A stretch of 64,000 bases of DNA from Chloroflexota bacterium (GTDB taxonomy: Bacteria; Chloroflexota; Anaerolineae; UBA7937; B3-Chlor). The stretch is taken from assembly GCA_030603665.1 (NCBI GenBank), contig JAUVXJ010000002.1, forward strand, positions 372,001 to 436,000, read 5' to 3'. The notes below the pieces were generated by a model that saw nothing but the letters and a program-made list of their open reading frames with translations, ran no database searches and was not told where the DNA came from. This document shows, piece after piece, positions 34,429 to 42,918 of this stretch; the first letter of the stretch is position 1; each line of letters opens with the position of its first letter. The position numbers and the translations under genes were made by a program.

Positions 34429-34791
34429 CTACGGGGAGTAGGTGACCCACGCATCGGGAGACTCCCACACCTCCACAGCACTCAATCGTGCTCCTTCGAT
34501 GGATCCCAACAACTCTTCATAGATGACGCGCGCGATGTTCTCCGAGCTGGGATTCATTGAGTCGAAGGGGGGCGCCTCATTCAGGAGGGTGTGATCGAAG
34601 CGCTGGATGATCGGGTCCAACACCAGCTTGAGTGCCGTGAAGTCGTAGGCCAACCCCGTGTCGTCCAGCTCGTCAGCCTCCAGGCAGACCACGACCTCAT
34701 AGCGATGACCATGCATCGCTTCGCATTTGCCCTTGTAGCCTCGCAAGGCGTGAGCCGCATCGAAATGCCGCCTGACTCTAACTTGATACAT
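34429..34791 (-). CDS. queD: 6-carboxy-5,6,7,8-tetrahydropterin synthase
   Basis: QueD makes 6-carboxytetrahydropterin from dihydroneopterin triphosphate, an early step to queuosine. The 120-residue protein has the zinc histidines in FDAAHAL and MHGHRYEV, the catalytic Cys in GKCEAMHGH, DFTALKLVLDPIIQRFDHTLLN and PSSENIA. ATG 34791 has GGGAGG upstream. It lies two bases after the rdgB stop, so they are co-transcribed. The other queuosine genes in the window are queA and queH at 5-8.7 kb. Confidence 0.93.
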   Translation of the reverse strand: MYQVRVRRHFDAAHALRGYKGKCEAMHGHRYEVVVCLEADELDDTGLAYDFTALKLVLDPIIQRFDHTLLNEAPPFDSMNPSSENIARVIYEELLGSIEGARLSAVEVWESPDAWVTYSP

Positions 34792-34792
34792 G

Positions 34793-35401
34793 CTACCTCC
34801 CAGCTAGCTTCTCCAGGACGGGCCTGATTCCCTGAGATGCCCTCGCCCGATGGCTCACACGATTCTTCGTCTCGGCCGGAAGCTGAGCCATCGTCCTCAC
34901 GTACTCAGGCATGAAGAAGACCGGATCATAGCCAAAACCATGGCTGCCTTCGGGCGAGAGAGCTATCACTCCCTCGCACACTCCCTCCGATGTGTACGCA
35001 GTGGCGCCGGGTTCTGCCACCGCAATGACGCAGAGAAAACGGGCGCTCCGGTCCTTACGTGGGATGTCCCGCATCTTCTCCAGCAAGAGGAGGTATCTGT
35101 CTTCGTCAGTCGCGTCTGGGCCCGCGTAGCGTGCCGAATGTACACCCGGCTCGCCTCCCAGAGCATCAACCTCCAGACCGGAGTCATCTGCCAGCGTCAG
35201 CAGCCCGCTTATCCGAGCGTACTCCTCGGCCTTATGTACGGCGTTCTCAGTGAAGGTGCTGCCTGTCTCCTCCACGTCGTGGTCGATCCCTTCTCGTGTG
35301 AGATTGGTCAGCATCACCGGCAAGCCAGCCAGGAGCGGCTCGTACTCCTGGAGCTTCCCCTCGTTTCTCGTGGCGATCAGGAGTCTGGTCTGCTCACTCA
35401 T
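34793..35401 (-). CDS. rdgB: XTP/dITP pyrophosphatase (RdgB/HAM1)
   Basis: The 202-residue house-cleaning enzyme hydrolyses dITP, XTP and similar deaminated nucleotides. Visible motifs are LLIATRNEGKLQEY, FTENAVHKAEEYA, LTLADDSGLEVDALGGEPGV, HSARYAG, GSHGFGYDPVF and NRVSHRARA. ATG 35401 is used; a TTG two codons upstream (35407) has a comparable ribosome site. It precedes queD directly. Confidence 0.94.
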   Translation of the reverse strand: MSEQTRLLIATRNEGKLQEYEPLLAGLPVMLTNLTREGIDHDVEETGSTFTENAVHKAEEYARISGLLTLADDSGLEVDALGGEPGVHSARYAGPDATDEDRYLLLLEKMRDIPRKDRSARFLCVIAVAEPGATAYTSEGVCEGVIALSPEGSHGFGYDPVFFMPEYVRTMAQLPAETKNRVSHRARASQGIRPVLEKLAGR

Positions 35402-35422
35402 CCTCAAGCTTCCCTCAGCATA

Positions 35423-36205
35423 TCATCTGGCGACTTGCTGTGGAAATCGCCTGGTCAAGAAATCCAGCACCGCTGCGTTGAACTCGTCTGGCCTTAGCCC
35501 CGGCACCCAGTGGTCGCTCTGCAGCAGGACCAACTCCGAGTCAGGTATCCCCGCGTGCAACTCCTCGGAGAGCAGCCCAGGGCTGACCGAGTCCTCAGTC
35601 CCTTGAATGACCAGTGCCGGACAGGCGATCTCTCCCGCGCGCCCCTGTAGGATGTCCTCATCGTTCTCGACCCTCGCCAGCACCGCTGCACTGTAGTTCC
35701 GTAGCAACACTCGCCACTTATCCTCGCCGTGGAGGTGAGCCAGCACCCTGGCCCACCCGGCCTCTATGCTCTCGGGCTCTTCCAGCCCCTCCCACAACTT
35801 GAAGAGCCGTGGTGCGATGTTCCTGCTCACCCTGGCCGCACCCGAGACCAGGACAACCGATGCCACCAGTGAAGGGTCGCAGAAGTAGATCGATGTGGCA
35901 ATGGACGCCCCCATGCTGAAGCCGCACACGTGGACAGGGCCAAGGTCCAGGCTCGAGACCAGTTCCACCATGTCCGCCGTCGCCATATCGAAGAACTCAG
36001 GCCCCATGATCATCTCGGGATGGTCCGTCCGCCCATGCCCTCTGAGATCGGGAACTATCAGCCGGAACCTCCGGGAGAGGACCGGGATCTGATGCCTCCA
36101 GTCGCTGTGGCCGGTCCCACCGAACCCATGGAGAAGCAGTATTGGCTCTCCCTGCCCCCGAAGCTCGTAGAAGACTTCCAGATCGTTGGCCCGCACGTAC
36201 GTCAT
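35423..36205 (-). CDS. Alpha/beta hydrolase
   Basis: The 260-residue hydrolase has the oxyanion region LLLHGFGGTGHSDW, PDLRGHGRTDHPE, the nucleophile elbow CGFSMGASIA (Ser) and the general-base region near SDHWVPGLRPDEF (His), with an Asp in VIQGTEDSVSPG. The substrate cannot be told. A second, distantly similar enzyme is encoded at 54962-55726. Confidence 0.87.
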   Translation of the reverse strand: MTYVRANDLEVFYELRGQGEPILLLHGFGGTGHSDWRHQIPVLSRRFRLIVPDLRGHGRTDHPEMIMGPEFFDMATADMVELVSSLDLGPVHVCGFSMGASIATSIYFCDPSLVASVVLVSGAARVSRNIAPRLFKLWEGLEEPESIEAGWARVLAHLHGEDKWRVLLRNYSAAVLARVENDEDILQGRAGEIACPALVIQGTEDSVSPGLLSEELHAGIPDSELVLLQSDHWVPGLRPDEFNAAVLDFLTRRFPQQVAR

Positions 36206-36270
36206 CTGTTCCTGCTAGAGACTGCCACGCCCGCAACACCACCCTCCCAGAGAGGGTGAAGCCGGTTATG

Positions 36271-38250
36271 TCAATAAGTCGCGATACGAATCTGGGCCAG
36301 GGGGACTGCGGCACCCTCTCCTCCCTCGTAGCTGGCAGCCAACGCCTCCCCGGTTGCGGCGAACAGGCTCACTTCCAGACTGTACTCTCCCACGGGCGTC
36401 ATGGGATTGAGATTGACATCGTAGTCATCCCGCACTATTTCACCCGGCTTCCAGGAGCTCGAGGGGTAGAAGCGCATGGCACCGGTCGTCCTCTCCAGGG
36501 AGCCTCCCCACACTTGGTTGGTATCGTCGGTCATGCGTACGGTGGCGTGGTAGTCCACCAGCAGCGGATCCAGGGCCTCCCAGTACAGGGTCACGTGGAT
36601 CCAGCCACTCGGCGGATGGTACGTATCATCGATTGCTGCATAGGCGCCATCGTTTATCTCGTAGGCCACCAGGCGCACACTCTCGTCGTAGATGGCGTCA
36701 ACGCGATCAGCGGTGAGAGGCACACTCTCCAATTGATAGCTGATGGCATATCCTTTCACCTCGACACCCGGTGGGTATTGCTCGGTCACGACTGGGAAGC
36801 TGTTGGACAGCCAACTTTCCACTTCCCGGTTCGGATCCACCTGCTCCGTGTGCGATTCGACCAGCCATATGGTGTCGTAGCTGCCTAGACCTACTAGCGC
36901 GGCAGATACGTCAGCTGCCTCTCCCACCGGCCCTCCAAAAGGCGCGAAGACGGGCAAGTCGCCACGGTAATAGTAGCCGAAAGGTATGCGGGTGTAGTCG
37001 ACGTGGCAGAGAACGGCATCTCCCTGGCGGGCGTGCTCTTCCACATACTGTGCAGCCGCTCGCCATTCCTCCTTTCGATATTCCAGACTCCAGTTGTGAT
37101 ACAGGCCGTACGAGAACAGTCCGATGACCAGTACCGCTGAGGCAACTCCCACCCCCCAATGGAACGAGGCCGCTCTGTCCACACCCCTGGCAAGGGCCAG
37201 GAGGAAAGGAGCCACGATGATGATCAGATAGTACACAGTGAAGATCTGCTGGCGAAAGGAGAGAACATAGGCCGACAAGAAGGGCACGACTAGCACCAAA
37301 GCCAGGAGCACTCTCGACCGCGGAAGTTGCGTCTTCCACCTCCCAAGTCTCACTTCTCCTCGTGGCGCTTGGGGGAGAAGGAGTCCAGAGAGTGCGATTA
37401 TGCCTAGGATGAGCAGAGCTTCCGCCCAAGCGACGCCCGTCAGCGGCACGCGTCGCATCGTGAAAGCTTCGAGGCAAGCTACAAGCATAGCACTCAGGCC
37501 GAGTGCTGGACGCCACGACGGAGTCGTAGCGCTAAGGTCCCACGCCCTCCAAAGCCAGGGCACGAAGCACAGAAGACTCACCGCCCAGGCCACCGCTCCA
37601 CGCCGCAGAGCCGTACGCCTCCCTCGAGCGCAGAGCAGCAGGAAGAGGAGTTGAGCAGGCAGAACGAAGACAGCATAAAGGTGAGTGTAGAGACCGGCCA
37701 CAGTCACGGCTGTATAGGCTACCCACCAGGACCAGCGAGGAGTATCAACAGCGCGCACGAAGCAGTAGAGCGACCAGAGGGTGAGGGTCGCCACCAGAGC
37801 GTACATCCTTGTTTCCTGCGAGTACCATACCAGCAACGGATTGATGGCAGCCAGCATCGTCGCCAGTAGCGCCACTCGCGAAGAGAAAAGGCGCCTCCCC
37901 AGCAGGTAGACCGGGGGCAGGTAGAGCGTCCCCAGAAGGGCCGACAGCAAACGTACCGCGCCCTCATCCGAGCCGAAGACTCTCATCCAGAGATGGAGCA
38001 GGAGATGATAGAGTGGAGGGTTGGGCTCCTGGAGTGACATACCTTGTCGGAGAATCTCCGAGAGGGGGAAGCTCGCCAGATAGACGCTCACGGTTTCGTC
38101 TAGCCACAGGCTATGGAAGGTCAGCCCGTATAGGCGGATGCCAAAGCCCAGAAGCAGGAACACGTAGAAGACCCACCTGCTGCGCTTGTCCACCGAAACC
38201 ACTGCAGGTGGGCCTTTTTGGTCTGCGATTACACAGTCTTCAGAGCGCAC
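36271..38250 (-). CDS. ArnT/PMT-like GT-C membrane glycosyltransferase with C-terminal beta domain
   Basis: The 659-residue polytopic protein starts with a GTG four bases after the FecR-like gene's stop. The first loop has the GT-C acid in LWLDETVSVYLASFP, followed by NPPLYHLLLHLWMRVFGSDE and WYSQETRMYALVATLTLWS, as in ArnT and PMT_2 enzymes that use polyprenyl-phosphate sugars. About 12 helices fill residues 10-390. A periplasmic-type segment (390-480) and a beta-sandwich (about 495-659; WIHVTLYWEALDPLLVDYHA) follow. The same domain recurs in the enzyme at 47584-50652. Its place at the end of the protease/FecR cluster suggests it glycosylates surface proteins; this is inference. Confidence 0.85.
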   Translation of the reverse strand: MRSEDCVIADQKGPPAVVSVDKRSRWVFYVFLLLGFGIRLYGLTFHSLWLDETVSVYLASFPLSEILRQGMSLQEPNPPLYHLLLHLWMRVFGSDEGAVRLLSALLGTLYLPPVYLLGRRLFSSRVALLATMLAAINPLLVWYSQETRMYALVATLTLWSLYCFVRAVDTPRWSWWVAYTAVTVAGLYTHLYAVFVLPAQLLFLLLCARGRRTALRRGAVAWAVSLLCFVPWLWRAWDLSATTPSWRPALGLSAMLVACLEAFTMRRVPLTGVAWAEALLILGIIALSGLLLPQAPRGEVRLGRWKTQLPRSRVLLALVLVVPFLSAYVLSFRQQIFTVYYLIIIVAPFLLALARGVDRAASFHWGVGVASAVLVIGLFSYGLYHNWSLEYRKEEWRAAAQYVEEHARQGDAVLCHVDYTRIPFGYYYRGDLPVFAPFGGPVGEAADVSAALVGLGSYDTIWLVESHTEQVDPNREVESWLSNSFPVVTEQYPPGVEVKGYAISYQLESVPLTADRVDAIYDESVRLVAYEINDGAYAAIDDTYHPPSGWIHVTLYWEALDPLLVDYHATVRMTDDTNQVWGGSLERTTGAMRFYPSSSWKPGEIVRDDYDVNLNPMTPVGEYSLEVSLFAATGEALAASYEGGEGAAVPLAQIRIATY

Positions 38251-38254
38251 GGTT

Positions 38255-39634
38255 TTAGCAGCCGTCGGGGCAACCCCCGTCGTCGCGTTGGTGTTCTATG
38301 GTGTGCGGTGGGCCGCAACAGCAGGATGGCCCCGCTTCAGATCGTACGATACACACCCGCCAATACCATTTCCCTGGGCCCGCGCCATGTATCTCGGCGT
38401 TTGTGTGACCGCCGGCCTGCCACAACTCCCCTTGGCCCTGCGCATCCTTCCACGTGAGCGGAGGGGTGCGGCCCCAAGAAGCCTGATCCTGGCTGAACTC
38501 CAGGACATAGGCATAGCCAGCTGGGACCGACCCGCCCAGCACGTCCCACTCGATGCCAAAAACTCCGTAGGGACGCGCTGACGAGGGGACGTTTATGCGG
38601 AAGGTGGGGCAATTCTGCGGGCACACAGGAGTAGTAGCTGTGGGCTGAGGCCTGCGCGTGGCGGTCGGCGATGGCGCAGGCGGCGCCGGCTTGCTGGTCG
38701 CTGTCGGCGAGGGCGTGTTGGTCGGAATGCCTGTTGGCAGAGGCTGGTTCAGAAACGTAGGCATGTCTGCGGCCTGAACAGAGGTTGTCGCCTCGCCCGA
38801 ACTCTGTTCTGCGGGAGCGGTCGGAACCATGGCCACAGACCTGTAGCTCACTGGCGACGAGCCAAGCTCCACCATGAGGGTGTCGCCCGGGGCGACCGGA
38901 ATCGTGCTCCCACCCGCGGTGACCTCCACGCGCCCTTCCTGACCTCTCACCCAGGTAGTCCCCATTTCGTTGACCACCACTCCATACTCGCTGCCGTGGC
39001 ACGTCACGGTAGCTGCCAGCGTGGTCACTTCGTGCAGCGAATCCTCTGGTAGCTCTGCGATGCGGTTCCAGATCTGACCCACATCCAGATCCAGCTTGAT
39101 GACCACTCGCCTACCACCGGTCAACTGCAGCTCGTCGATGGTCAGTTCGGTGAGCTCCGAGAGCTGTGACGTAGTGCCCTCTAGGAAAGTCAGGGTAGCG
39201 TAGGATGCATCGGCCGTCCGGATTCGGTCCCCGGCCTCAACGGCGATGTCCTGTGCCGCTTCTATCCAATCTCCTTGGCCGCCTTTCTGGACGAGAACCT
39301 GACCATACAGAGCGGAGAGTGTGGCCTCCCCGGCCTCGGAAACGGTCCCGCTGGGTAGGAGAATGACGACCGCCTCTATCAGCACCACCACTAGCAACAC
39401 GGCGATCGCGCCAACCGCCAGCAGCAAGGGCAGAGGGTTACTCTTTGTAGCCGGTGCTGGAGCCGCTGCCACCACTGGCTTCCCAGCAGCCGGAGGCGGA
39501 GGCGGGGGCACCATTTCCACCCGCGGGGGCGGAGGAGGAGGAACGGCAAGACGTGCTCCACAACCGCTGCAGAAGGTCGCCTCAGTCTCGTTGCGGGCTC
39601 CGCAGCTAGAGCAAAACACACTGGACGAACTCAT
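38255..39634 (-). CDS. Zinc-ribbon, single-TM protein with FecR domain (copy B)
   Basis: The 459-residue protein has an N-terminal double-CxxC zinc ribbon (FCSSCGARNETEATFCSGCG), a proline-rich linker (31-65) and one membrane helix (about 68-93). The FecR-like domain follows (about 105-265; GDRIRTADASYATLTFLEGT, HGSEYGVVVNEMGTTWVRGQ). After a Thr/Pro spacer (300-345) a C-terminal domain has VPAGYAYVLEFSQDQASW and ends in GPSCCCGPPHTIEHQR. The ribbon is predicted inside and the FecR part outside, as in membrane signal transducers. It is a paralogue of the protein at 42919-44232. Confidence 0.85.
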   Translation of the reverse strand: MSSSSVFCSSCGARNETEATFCSGCGARLAVPPPPPPRVEMVPPPPPPAAGKPVVAAAPAPATKSNPLPLLLAVGAIAVLLVVVLIEAVVILLPSGTVSEAGEATLSALYGQVLVQKGGQGDWIEAAQDIAVEAGDRIRTADASYATLTFLEGTTSQLSELTELTIDELQLTGGRRVVIKLDLDVGQIWNRIAELPEDSLHEVTTLAATVTCHGSEYGVVVNEMGTTWVRGQEGRVEVTAGGSTIPVAPGDTLMVELGSSPVSYRSVAMVPTAPAEQSSGEATTSVQAADMPTFLNQPLPTGIPTNTPSPTATSKPAPPAPSPTATRRPQPTATTPVCPQNCPTFRINVPSSARPYGVFGIEWDVLGGSVPAGYAYVLEFSQDQASWGRTPPLTWKDAQGQGELWQAGGHTNAEIHGAGPGKWYWRVCIVRSEAGPSCCCGPPHTIEHQRDDGGCPDGC

Positions 39635-39698
39635 GTTGCGCCTCCTTCCCCGGGAACACGTACACCAATCCGGGTCAAACCTGCGTCTACCAGTCCTG

Positions 39699-40331
39699 TC
39701 ACCCCGAGACGGCCGCTATCGCTTCACCCGTGTCCTTGTCCACCGACACAATGACAAGGTTGGGGATCTCGTAGGTCACGCCCTCCAATTCTGCTTCCGC
39801 ATCCTTGCGGTAGGTAACGGTCCAGAACTTCGTGCCCGCCGGGTTCTGATAGCTCCCCAACGTCTTGTCCGCATCCTTCATGTCGGGGAACTCCTCGGCG
39901 ATGATGTCGTCAGCTATCCTCTCCGCTTCCTGCTGGCTGATGGCAGCAGGTTCCTCCTCACCGCCCTCGCCTCCTCCAGAACGCGCGAGGATGAGCCCAG
40001 CGCCGCCGAGAGAAACAAGACAAAGAAGGGCAGCCACCGCCAAGGCGCCGATGAGAAGCACCGGACTCGGGCCACCTTTTCGAGCTGGAGCAGAGGGGGA
40101 GGGCGGTCCTGCGGGTGGGGAGACGCCGCCAGGAGCCTGTGAAGGGATCCACTTCGTGCCATCGTACTGGAGCCAGCCACCGCTTGAAGCGTCGATGGTC
40201 CAGTGCCGGCCTTCAGAATCCTGCACACGAAGTCCGGCAACCTCGGCACTGAACTGGTCGGGCGTCAGTGCCCCCGCCTCCAGCCGGCCCTTCAACTCGA
40301 AGTACTTGCTCTCCGCCTCTTTGAAATCCAT
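39699..40331 (-). CDS. Small TM protein with N-terminal coiled region and YDGTKW motif
   Basis: ATG 40331 behind GGGAGGAG gives 210 residues. Residues 1-45 are helical (FKEAESKYFELKGRLEAGAL), and then comes a short beta region with WTIDASSGGWLQYDGTKWIP. A Pro/Ser-rich stretch precedes one membrane helix (about 90-115). The outer part (about 125-210) includes EFPDMKDADKTLGSYQNP and VTYEIPNLVIVSVDKDTGEA, a small PepSY/DUF-like alpha-beta domain. I recognise no named family. It lies between the caspase-like and FecR genes of copy B and is absent from copy A. Confidence 0.75.
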   Translation of the reverse strand: MDFKEAESKYFELKGRLEAGALTPDQFSAEVAGLRVQDSEGRHWTIDASSGGWLQYDGTKWIPSQAPGGVSPPAGPPSPSAPARKGGPSPVLLIGALAVAALLCLVSLGGAGLILARSGGGEGGEEEPAAISQQEAERIADDIIAEEFPDMKDADKTLGSYQNPAGTKFWTVTYRKDAEAELEGVTYEIPNLVIVSVDKDTGEAIAAVSG

Positions 40332-40423
40332 CCTCGCTCTCCTCCCACAAGGCTTCTGCCGTCCGGAGTCGTGGGCAGCGTCTGCCAATCGAAACCTGGT
40401 TCAGTGCCTATGGCTATCGCCGC

Positions 40424-42652
40424 TCACGGCTTACCGTAGTAGACCATCTCGTGCAGTGTCTTGACGTCGAAAGGCTGGGCCTGCGGTCCACCAGCCCAAT
40501 TCCCCATGTCCTGCTTCGCCGACATGAAAGCCTCCAACGGGGCCTGTCCAGCCGCCAGCGAGTTGAGGAAGGTATACTCGAACCTCCCACCCGTCCCACT
40601 AATGAGGCCACTGGGGTCAGGGGCCCCTATGTACGAATACGTGGTCACCGTAGACCCCACAAATGCCCGGCTGCCGTTGGCCAGGAACGCCAATGCGATG
40701 GAGTCCTCCGGTGTGTGACGATGTGTCATCGCCCCGTAGCACGCCGCGCTCAGGACCACGCCCTGGGTGCTCGCTTCATCCACGGTGAGGGCCACAGGGT
40801 ACGTGGGCTCCTCTCCCCACCAGGCGCTGGCATCCTCAGCCGACCCGTGCAGCACCATGTAGCTGTGCTGAACATTGAGCCGGGCAGGGTCGATGTTGTT
40901 GTGGCTCGTGGGGAGGCTCCACAACAGCACCCGGTCGCTCCCGAACACCCGGCTTGTTGCGACATCCGCGTGAGGCCGCTTAGAGTTGGCCACCGTGAAG
41001 TTCCCACCTTCAGGCACCTCAGATGGAGATAGCTGGGTCAGCAAGAGGTCCAGCGAATCCCCGTCCGGTATGCGAGCCACGGGGATGTCTATCACCGTCA
41101 ACCGGTCATGATCAGTGTCTCCGTAGATATCGTCAGTGAGCAGAGGATCGCCGTCCGTAGTGGGATTCGGCAACACTCCAGGCGGCACGATATCCCAGGC
41201 GCCGATGATCAAGAGGAAAGGACAAGTCTCCGCGACCTCGCGCATGTTGCTCAATAGAGCATCTATCTGCTCGAACCCTTCCTGGCCGAGCTGGTCTATC
41301 AACCGCTGCCGGTGGGACACTATGAGACTGTACTCCGGCCCTCCCTCCGCCAAGGCGGCCTCAATGGCCGCGTCTATGGCCAGGACATTCATCTCCACAT
41401 CATAGTCGTCAAGATACATGATCCCCACCGGGCCGCATTCGGCAGACTCTCCCCCCACGAAATCGGGGACGATAAAGTGGAAGGTGCATGTGGTGAGGAA
41501 GTTTCCATCGCTAACCAACACCGATACCGTGTACGGACCGGGCTGTAGACCTCCGGGCACCCCGAAGACGTACGTGTCAAGGTACAAAGGCCCGCCGGAA
41601 AAGATCTCGATGTCGAACCCGCGCGAAAGGCCGAATGAGTAGTCGAGCGGATCACCATCCGCGTCGCGAGCCACCACGGCTGCCCCGAGTACCGGCGAGC
41701 CTGCTGGGGGCGGCAGCGGCACGACGCTCACGTCCAAGCACTCTGGCGGGCTGTTGGGAGGCACATCGCCGATGGTGAAATGCTGATCGCAGTAAGCCAC
41801 GAACCCCCCGTCAGTCACTATGGCCGTCAGAGTGTAGTAGCCAGGGCTGAACATGGTATTACGCCAAGTGATCGTGGGGTTCTGGCCCTGGGCGTCGACC
41901 TCCAGCTGGCCAATGGTGCCGAAGATCCACAGGTACGTAAGGTCAGCGTTTGGATCAAACCCGGTCGCGGTGACGTTGGCCTGGAAGGAGACATCCCGAT
42001 CCCCAAGCTCGGGTGGGTCAGTGGTGATGAAGCAGGCAACATCCTGTGGAGTCTGTGCCCTTTGCGCCGACGTGCAGATCATTGTCGGGTCGGGAAATCC
42101 AGAACCCTCGGGGGCAAGCCATTCTGTGTTGGGGATGTCGCTGGCATTCACAGACACCAGCTCGAACTCCCCTTGGATGCCCGTGAGTGTGAGGCTGTTT
42201 CCCGGCCCCCAGGTCGCTGTGGCAGGGCTGTCCATCTCAGCCCGATATGAGCGGTCAAACCTGTCCTCAAAGAGGTTGTCAATGTCGACAGTGGCCGAGC
42301 CGGTGACACGCAACCCTGAGAACGAACCCTCCGCGCCTCCAGAGTAGTTCCCGCTAAACTGGACCTGCATGTTGGTCATGCGGTCCTCGTCGTAGTACTC
42401 CCAGGAACCGTCCTCATCGTACAGAACTGACGTGTCATGGGCTGTGTAACTGACCAGGTACTGGCCGGTCACAGCGCCGCCGTCCGCCGGAAACTCCAGC
42501 ACCATGATCACATCACGTGATGTGGCCATGCACTGGACCATTCCAGTGTCCTGTCTGTTCTCCTCCGCCAAGGTGGGAGGAGATCCCGAGAGGGGCGCCA
42601 ACAGCAACAGAGACGTCACCAGCAGCAAAGCCCTCGATAGCTTGCCCTTCAT
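40424..42652 (-). CDS. Secreted caspase-like (peptidase C25-like) protein, copy B
   Basis: The 742-residue protein has a signal peptide (1-30), a unique N-terminal beta domain (about 36-190) and two PKD/cadherin-like domains (about 200-390; for example SPGYYTLTAIVTDGGFVAYC and VPGGLQPGPYTVSVLVSDGN). The C-terminal caspase-hemoglobinase fold follows (about 400-742). The likely dyad is His602 in YMVLHGSAEDAS and Cys638 in VVLSAACYGAMT, with LLIIGAWDIVPPGVLPNPTT and DIPVARIPDGDS before them. This order is that of clan CD gingipain-like peptidases. An extended -10 promoter lies upstream at 42728-42736. Paralogue: 44332-47415. Confidence 0.83.
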   Translation of the reverse strand: MKGKLSRALLLVTSLLLLAPLSGSPPTLAEENRQDTGMVQCMATSRDVIMVLEFPADGGAVTGQYLVSYTAHDTSVLYDEDGSWEYYDEDRMTNMQVQFSGNYSGGAEGSFSGLRVTGSATVDIDNLFEDRFDRSYRAEMDSPATATWGPGNSLTLTGIQGEFELVSVNASDIPNTEWLAPEGSGFPDPTMICTSAQRAQTPQDVACFITTDPPELGDRDVSFQANVTATGFDPNADLTYLWIFGTIGQLEVDAQGQNPTITWRNTMFSPGYYTLTAIVTDGGFVAYCDQHFTIGDVPPNSPPECLDVSVVPLPPPAGSPVLGAAVVARDADGDPLDYSFGLSRGFDIEIFSGGPLYLDTYVFGVPGGLQPGPYTVSVLVSDGNFLTTCTFHFIVPDFVGGESAECGPVGIMYLDDYDVEMNVLAIDAAIEAALAEGGPEYSLIVSHRQRLIDQLGQEGFEQIDALLSNMREVAETCPFLLIIGAWDIVPPGVLPNPTTDGDPLLTDDIYGDTDHDRLTVIDIPVARIPDGDSLDLLLTQLSPSEVPEGGNFTVANSKRPHADVATSRVFGSDRVLLWSLPTSHNNIDPARLNVQHSYMVLHGSAEDASAWWGEEPTYPVALTVDEASTQGVVLSAACYGAMTHRHTPEDSIALAFLANGSRAFVGSTVTTYSYIGAPDPSGLISGTGGRFEYTFLNSLAAGQAPLEAFMSAKQDMGNWAGGPQAQPFDVKTLHEMVYYGKP

Positions 42653-42727
42653 CGTTGCCCTCCCATAAGTACAGCCGCGTTACGCGCACCTGCTCGAGGC
42701 GCAAGGCCGCAGGTGGACCTCGCTCCG

Positions 42728-42736
42728 ATTATACCA
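42728..42736 (-). promoter_or_regulatory. Extended -10 promoter of copy B
   Basis: Minus strand: TGG followed by a perfect TATAAT (42733-42728). There is no clear -35. The leader is about 70 bases to ATG 42652, which would make copy B a separate transcript from copy A. Confidence 0.5.
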
Positions 42737-42787
42737 CCTGATGTAGAGGTGCAGCCAGCGGCAGCACCGTTCCGGACCAGGGCGGCA

Positions 42788-42918
42788 TCAGCGCTCGTAG
42801 TAGATCGGGTCTTCTACTTCTTCCTCCTCCTCGGGCCCCTCATCCCTTGCATGGATGATGGCGTGAGAAGGACCACAACACTCGGAAGGACCCGCGATAA
42901 GGAGGAGAACTTGAGGCG
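42788..42918 (-). pseudogene. Duplicated 3' end of a zinc-ribbon/FecR gene
   Basis: Directly after the stop of the FecR-like gene at 42919, a minus-strand frame reads LLLIAGPSECCGPSHAIIHA then RDEGPEEEEEVEDPIYYER before a TGA. It repeats the tail of that gene (GPSECCGASHLIIHERPG). It has no start or upstream domain of its own, so it is a leftover fragment of a third copy or of an exchanged 3' end. Confidence 0.65.
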
